A stretch of 10,472 nt of DNA, from positions 1-10,472 of the forward strand of contig JAAMXP010001213.1 in the NCBI GenBank assembly GCA_019693395.1, written 5' to 3'. Positions 8,625-10,472 of the stretch are shown here, piece after piece. Position numbers and translations under genes: made by a program. This DNA comes from Ettlia oleoabundans. Lineage: Eukaryota; Chlorophyta; Chlorophyceae; Chlamydomonadales. The first letter of the stretch is position 1, and the number at the start of each line of letters is the position of its first letter. Below the pieces are notes generated by a model that saw nothing but the letters and a program-made list of their open reading frames with translations, was not told where the DNA came from and did not search any database.

Positions 8625-9115
8625 CCCGATGCTCGTGCCCCAAATATACTCTCCCTCAACGCCCGTTCCCTCCGCTCCTCTCGCAGCCCAGATGTGCTAG
8701 CTGATCTGGCTCGCGCGTGCCAGGCGTAGGTGGTGTGCGTGCAGGAGACGAAGCTCACCGCCGCCGCTGACGTGGACCGCTTCCTCCGCCGCTTTCCTCT
8801 GGCACGTGCGCACGCCAGCCTCGCCCCCTCTTCGCATATGGCTGGTACTATTACTGTCGTCCTTAACCCACATGTGCAGGTGCTGGAGTCTCATATTGAT
8901 CCACGCGGCCGCTGGGTTCGCACCAAGATTGTGCATGCAGGATACCCTCTATAGATATGTCCCGCCCGGTGCGCTGCAGGCTACAGTCATTGCTGCTATA
9001 TATACCACGCATCATGCACATGGCCCCATGCTACGCCTCTGTCATTGTAGGGGATTTCGATTTTGTTAACAGTGCGCAGGACAAGGCTCCATACAGGACT
9101 TTCTTCCGCCGTGGG
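8625..9115 (+). pseudogene. Decayed LINE-type AP endonuclease fragment
   Basis: The plus-strand reading resembles the N-terminal endonuclease of LINE ORF2 proteins. In order it shows ILSLNARSLRSSRSPDVLAD (from 8646), an in-frame TAG at 8727, VVCVQETKL (catalytic Glu motif) from 8730, RGRWVRTKIV ending at the stop at 8952-8954, then in another frame ALQATVIAAIYTTHHAH, and in a third frame SVIVGDFDFVNSAQDK (9041 on). The last matches the GDFN motif with Asn replaced by Asp. At least two stops and two frameshifts show that it is dead. No reverse-transcriptase motif follows, so only the 5' part of the ORF remains here. The family within the LINEs is not resolved. Confidence 0.75.
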
Positions 9116-9389
9116 CCCCGCCCCGGGCCCATCCGCGGGCCTCGCAGGTCCCGACCCGCTGTTTTTGGTCCTTGCGCATCCTCGAAAGGCAGGTAATGCA
9201 GCCGCAGCTGGGGACGACGACCAGCAATTGGCGTGGTTCTCCGTTTTGTCCCCCGTCCCCCGTGGCGGCTTGCGCTTACAATGAATGAGCACATACTTTG
9301 CTTGCACTGACAAGGCGTTCACGCGTCTTGTATGCGGCGACACCTCTTTGGCACCTCTGCAGCTGAACCGGCGCCTGAGGCAAAGCGTT
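9116..9389. other. Probable continuation of retroelement debris
   Basis: GC-rich sequence with broken frames. A short plus-strand reading near 9306 (TDKAFTRL) faintly resembles the end of a LINE endonuclease (HPT..AFTR), but this is too short to rely on. Nothing else is supported. Confidence 0.25.
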
Positions 9390-9503
9390 GCCCTTACGCT
9401 GGGGGTCTGCCCTTAGGGTGGGAATCCGCCCTTAGGGTGGGAGCTTGACCTTAAGGGTGGAGGACAGGCGTTTTAGGGGTTTAGGGAGGTCAGCCCTTAG
9501 GGT
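9390..9503 (+). repeat. 19-base minisatellite with telomere-like units
   Basis: Units start at 9390, 9409, 9428 and 9447, each about 19 bases, of the form GCCCTTAGGGTGGGNNNNN. They then degrade into TTTTAGGGGTTTAGGG (9471-9486), and one more GCCCTTAGGG follows at 9493. TTTTAGGG is the telomere repeat of Chlamydomonas-type algae. The array looks like a short, diverged interstitial repeat rather than a telomere end. Confidence 0.75.
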
Positions 9504-9581
9504 TTGGGCTGCTCCTGCCTCATCTCACCATTGCAGCACGGTTATTGGCCCCAACGGAACCGCTGAACCATTGAAACAACA

Positions 9582-9860
9582 ATGCATGCTACGTTTCCTC
9601 ATGCCATATTATATCTTGTGCATGCGGCTTCTGATGCATTTCCCCATTACCATCCACCAAAAACTGCACTCGGCGGACAACCTGTATGTACCAGTTGCCC
9701 AGGGCCGGGCGGGGGTTTCACTTTCTTTAACAACGCTGGAAGCGGCGGACGCGTCATTGCACCCGATGCGTCAATGTTTCTTTACTCTGTAATTGATCGC
9801 CGGGTTGATACCATGAGCACGGCCGCCGCAGGAATCGACTCAACTCGTGCCGCAGATTAG
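9582..9860 (+). CDS. Small ORF, unknown, low confidence
   Basis: A plus-strand frame of 92 residues runs from an ATG at 9582 to TAG at 9858-9860, directly after an in-frame TGA upstream. It includes LGGQPVCTSCPGPGGGFTFF and GRVIAPDASMFLYSVIDRRV, which read like folded protein rather than noise. No family is recognised and no neighbouring exon could be joined with confidence. It may be a fragment of the retroelement material to its left or part of a larger spliced gene. Confidence 0.3.
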   Translation: MHATFPHAILYLVHAASDAFPHYHPPKTALGGQPVCTSCPGPGGGFTFFNNAGSGGRVIAPDASMFLYSVIDRRVDTMSTAAAGIDSTRAAD

Positions 9861-10209
9861 TGTTGAGTGATGTCAACATAGCGAGGTTGCCGGGAAACAA
9901 CCTAGGGAACCTCTTATCCGAGGATCACACAAGGAGTAACAGCAGTAGCGAGGTTGTTCGCAGTTCAGCGATGCATGTTAACGATAGTTGCAGGGCAGCA
10001 CGTTCCCAATGACGCTGCATCAACCCGACCGCGCTATGCCGCATATGTGAAGCGCGGACACACGGCTTCAATTGGTGTCTCCGTCGTTTGCTCCGTATGT
10101 GGCAGCGTACATTTGCTATTGCTACAAAAAGGGTTTGCCAAACTGCAGGGGGGAGGGGGTGCTTGCCTGTTGAAAATGCAGGCTTTCTCAGGGTCAGGGC
10201 CCTTGCTGA
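9861..10209. other. Unassigned stretch
   Basis: AGCGAGGTTG occurs twice, near 9880 and 9947. A plus-strand frame opens at 9954 in the same phase as the small ORF to its left, but several stops lie between them. A G-rich run is present near 10148. No RNA gene was seen. Confidence 0.3.
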
Positions 10210-10472
10210 CTCAGCTTGATGCCAGGTTCTATTTTCCCTTTGCCTTCTGCCGCGCCGGTGAAGTGCGTCTGGGTCGTTCCCCGCCATGGTGCGGTGCTTC
10301 CAGATGGAGGCATCAGTGTGCCTGTGGATGTTGACATACCTGCCGTGCCCCCCGCTACTCTGCCCACAGTGCAGCGCCATTATCTCACCATACAATACTT
10401 TGATGACGCTGCTGTACACACTGCTCCCCGCAAGCGCCCTCGCGACTCTGCTCACACCGCTCCCTCTCCCTC
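10210..10472 (+). CDS. Open reading frame running off the right edge, unknown
   Basis: The plus-strand frame is open from 10210, just after a TGA at 10207, to the end of the window, with an ATG at 10219. It reads APVKCVWVVPRHGAVLPDGG, then a Val/Pro/Asp-rich stretch, then QRHYLTIQYFDDAAVHT and a basic RKRPRD patch that could be a nuclear signal. About 84 residues are visible and the 3' end is missing. It may be an exon or a retroelement ORF. No family is recognised. Confidence 0.3.

Noticed and set aside
8697..8936. A minus-strand ORF opposite the LINE remnant
   Set aside because: It is antisense to the clearly recognisable endonuclease motifs on the plus strand.
9390..9503. A true chromosome end
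   Set aside because: The units are diverged, few and internal, and sequence continues normally on both sides.
9925..10455. A 176-residue minus-strand ORF
   Set aside because: It is a shadow of GC-rich plus-strand frames; composition is Arg/His/Leu-rich without motifs, ending in a Leu run from a simple repeat.

Overview
The window looks like nuclear DNA of a green alga, most likely of the Chlorophyceae and volvocine-like (Chlamydomonas/Volvox relatives). The clues are many short exons split by introns of 130-320 bases, UGUAA-type poly(A) signals, TTTTAGGG-like telomeric motifs and a high density of small inverted-repeat elements. I see no bacterial operon, CRISPR array, rRNA or tRNA. The exact genus is a guess.

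Region 1 (about 70-3400, minus strand) is the best-supported gene. Ten exons can be joined by hand into one 356-residue membrane-anchored alpha/beta-hydrolase-fold epoxide hydrolase (EPHX3/EPHX4-like). It has an N-terminal transmembrane segment, the HGFP oxyanion motif, nucleophile Asp in GHDWGG, two lid tyrosines, the acid Asp and the catalytic His. Splice phases agree at all nine introns. One intron appears to be GC-AG.

Region 2 (3400-5980) is mostly non-genic. It holds a 57-base hairpin about 270 bases upstream of the hydrolase start, which is related to a larger element near 7.8 kb. It also holds a diverged direct duplication of about 115 bases (offset 227) and a coding-like patch on the minus strand at about 5520-5740 that I cannot name.

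Region 3 (5980-8520) is a cluster of non-autonomous inverted-repeat elements. One has 26-base imperfect termini (5982-6499), one has 80-base two-block termini (7415-7843) and one has perfect 48-base termini (7865-8520). Between the first two lies an unrecognised minus-strand gene or gene remnant. Four phase-compatible exons (6579-7393) end in an Arg/Gly-rich tail, and its 5' part is missing or lies beyond the elements.

Region 4 (8620-10472) is retroelement debris and unassigned sequence. It holds a decayed LINE AP-endonuclease fragment on the plus strand, a 19-base minisatellite with telomere-like units, a short ORF and an open frame running off the right edge.

I found no convincing new multi-gene system. 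The most interesting signals are the three inverted-repeat elements and their relationship to one another, and the unidentified spliced minus-strand gene.
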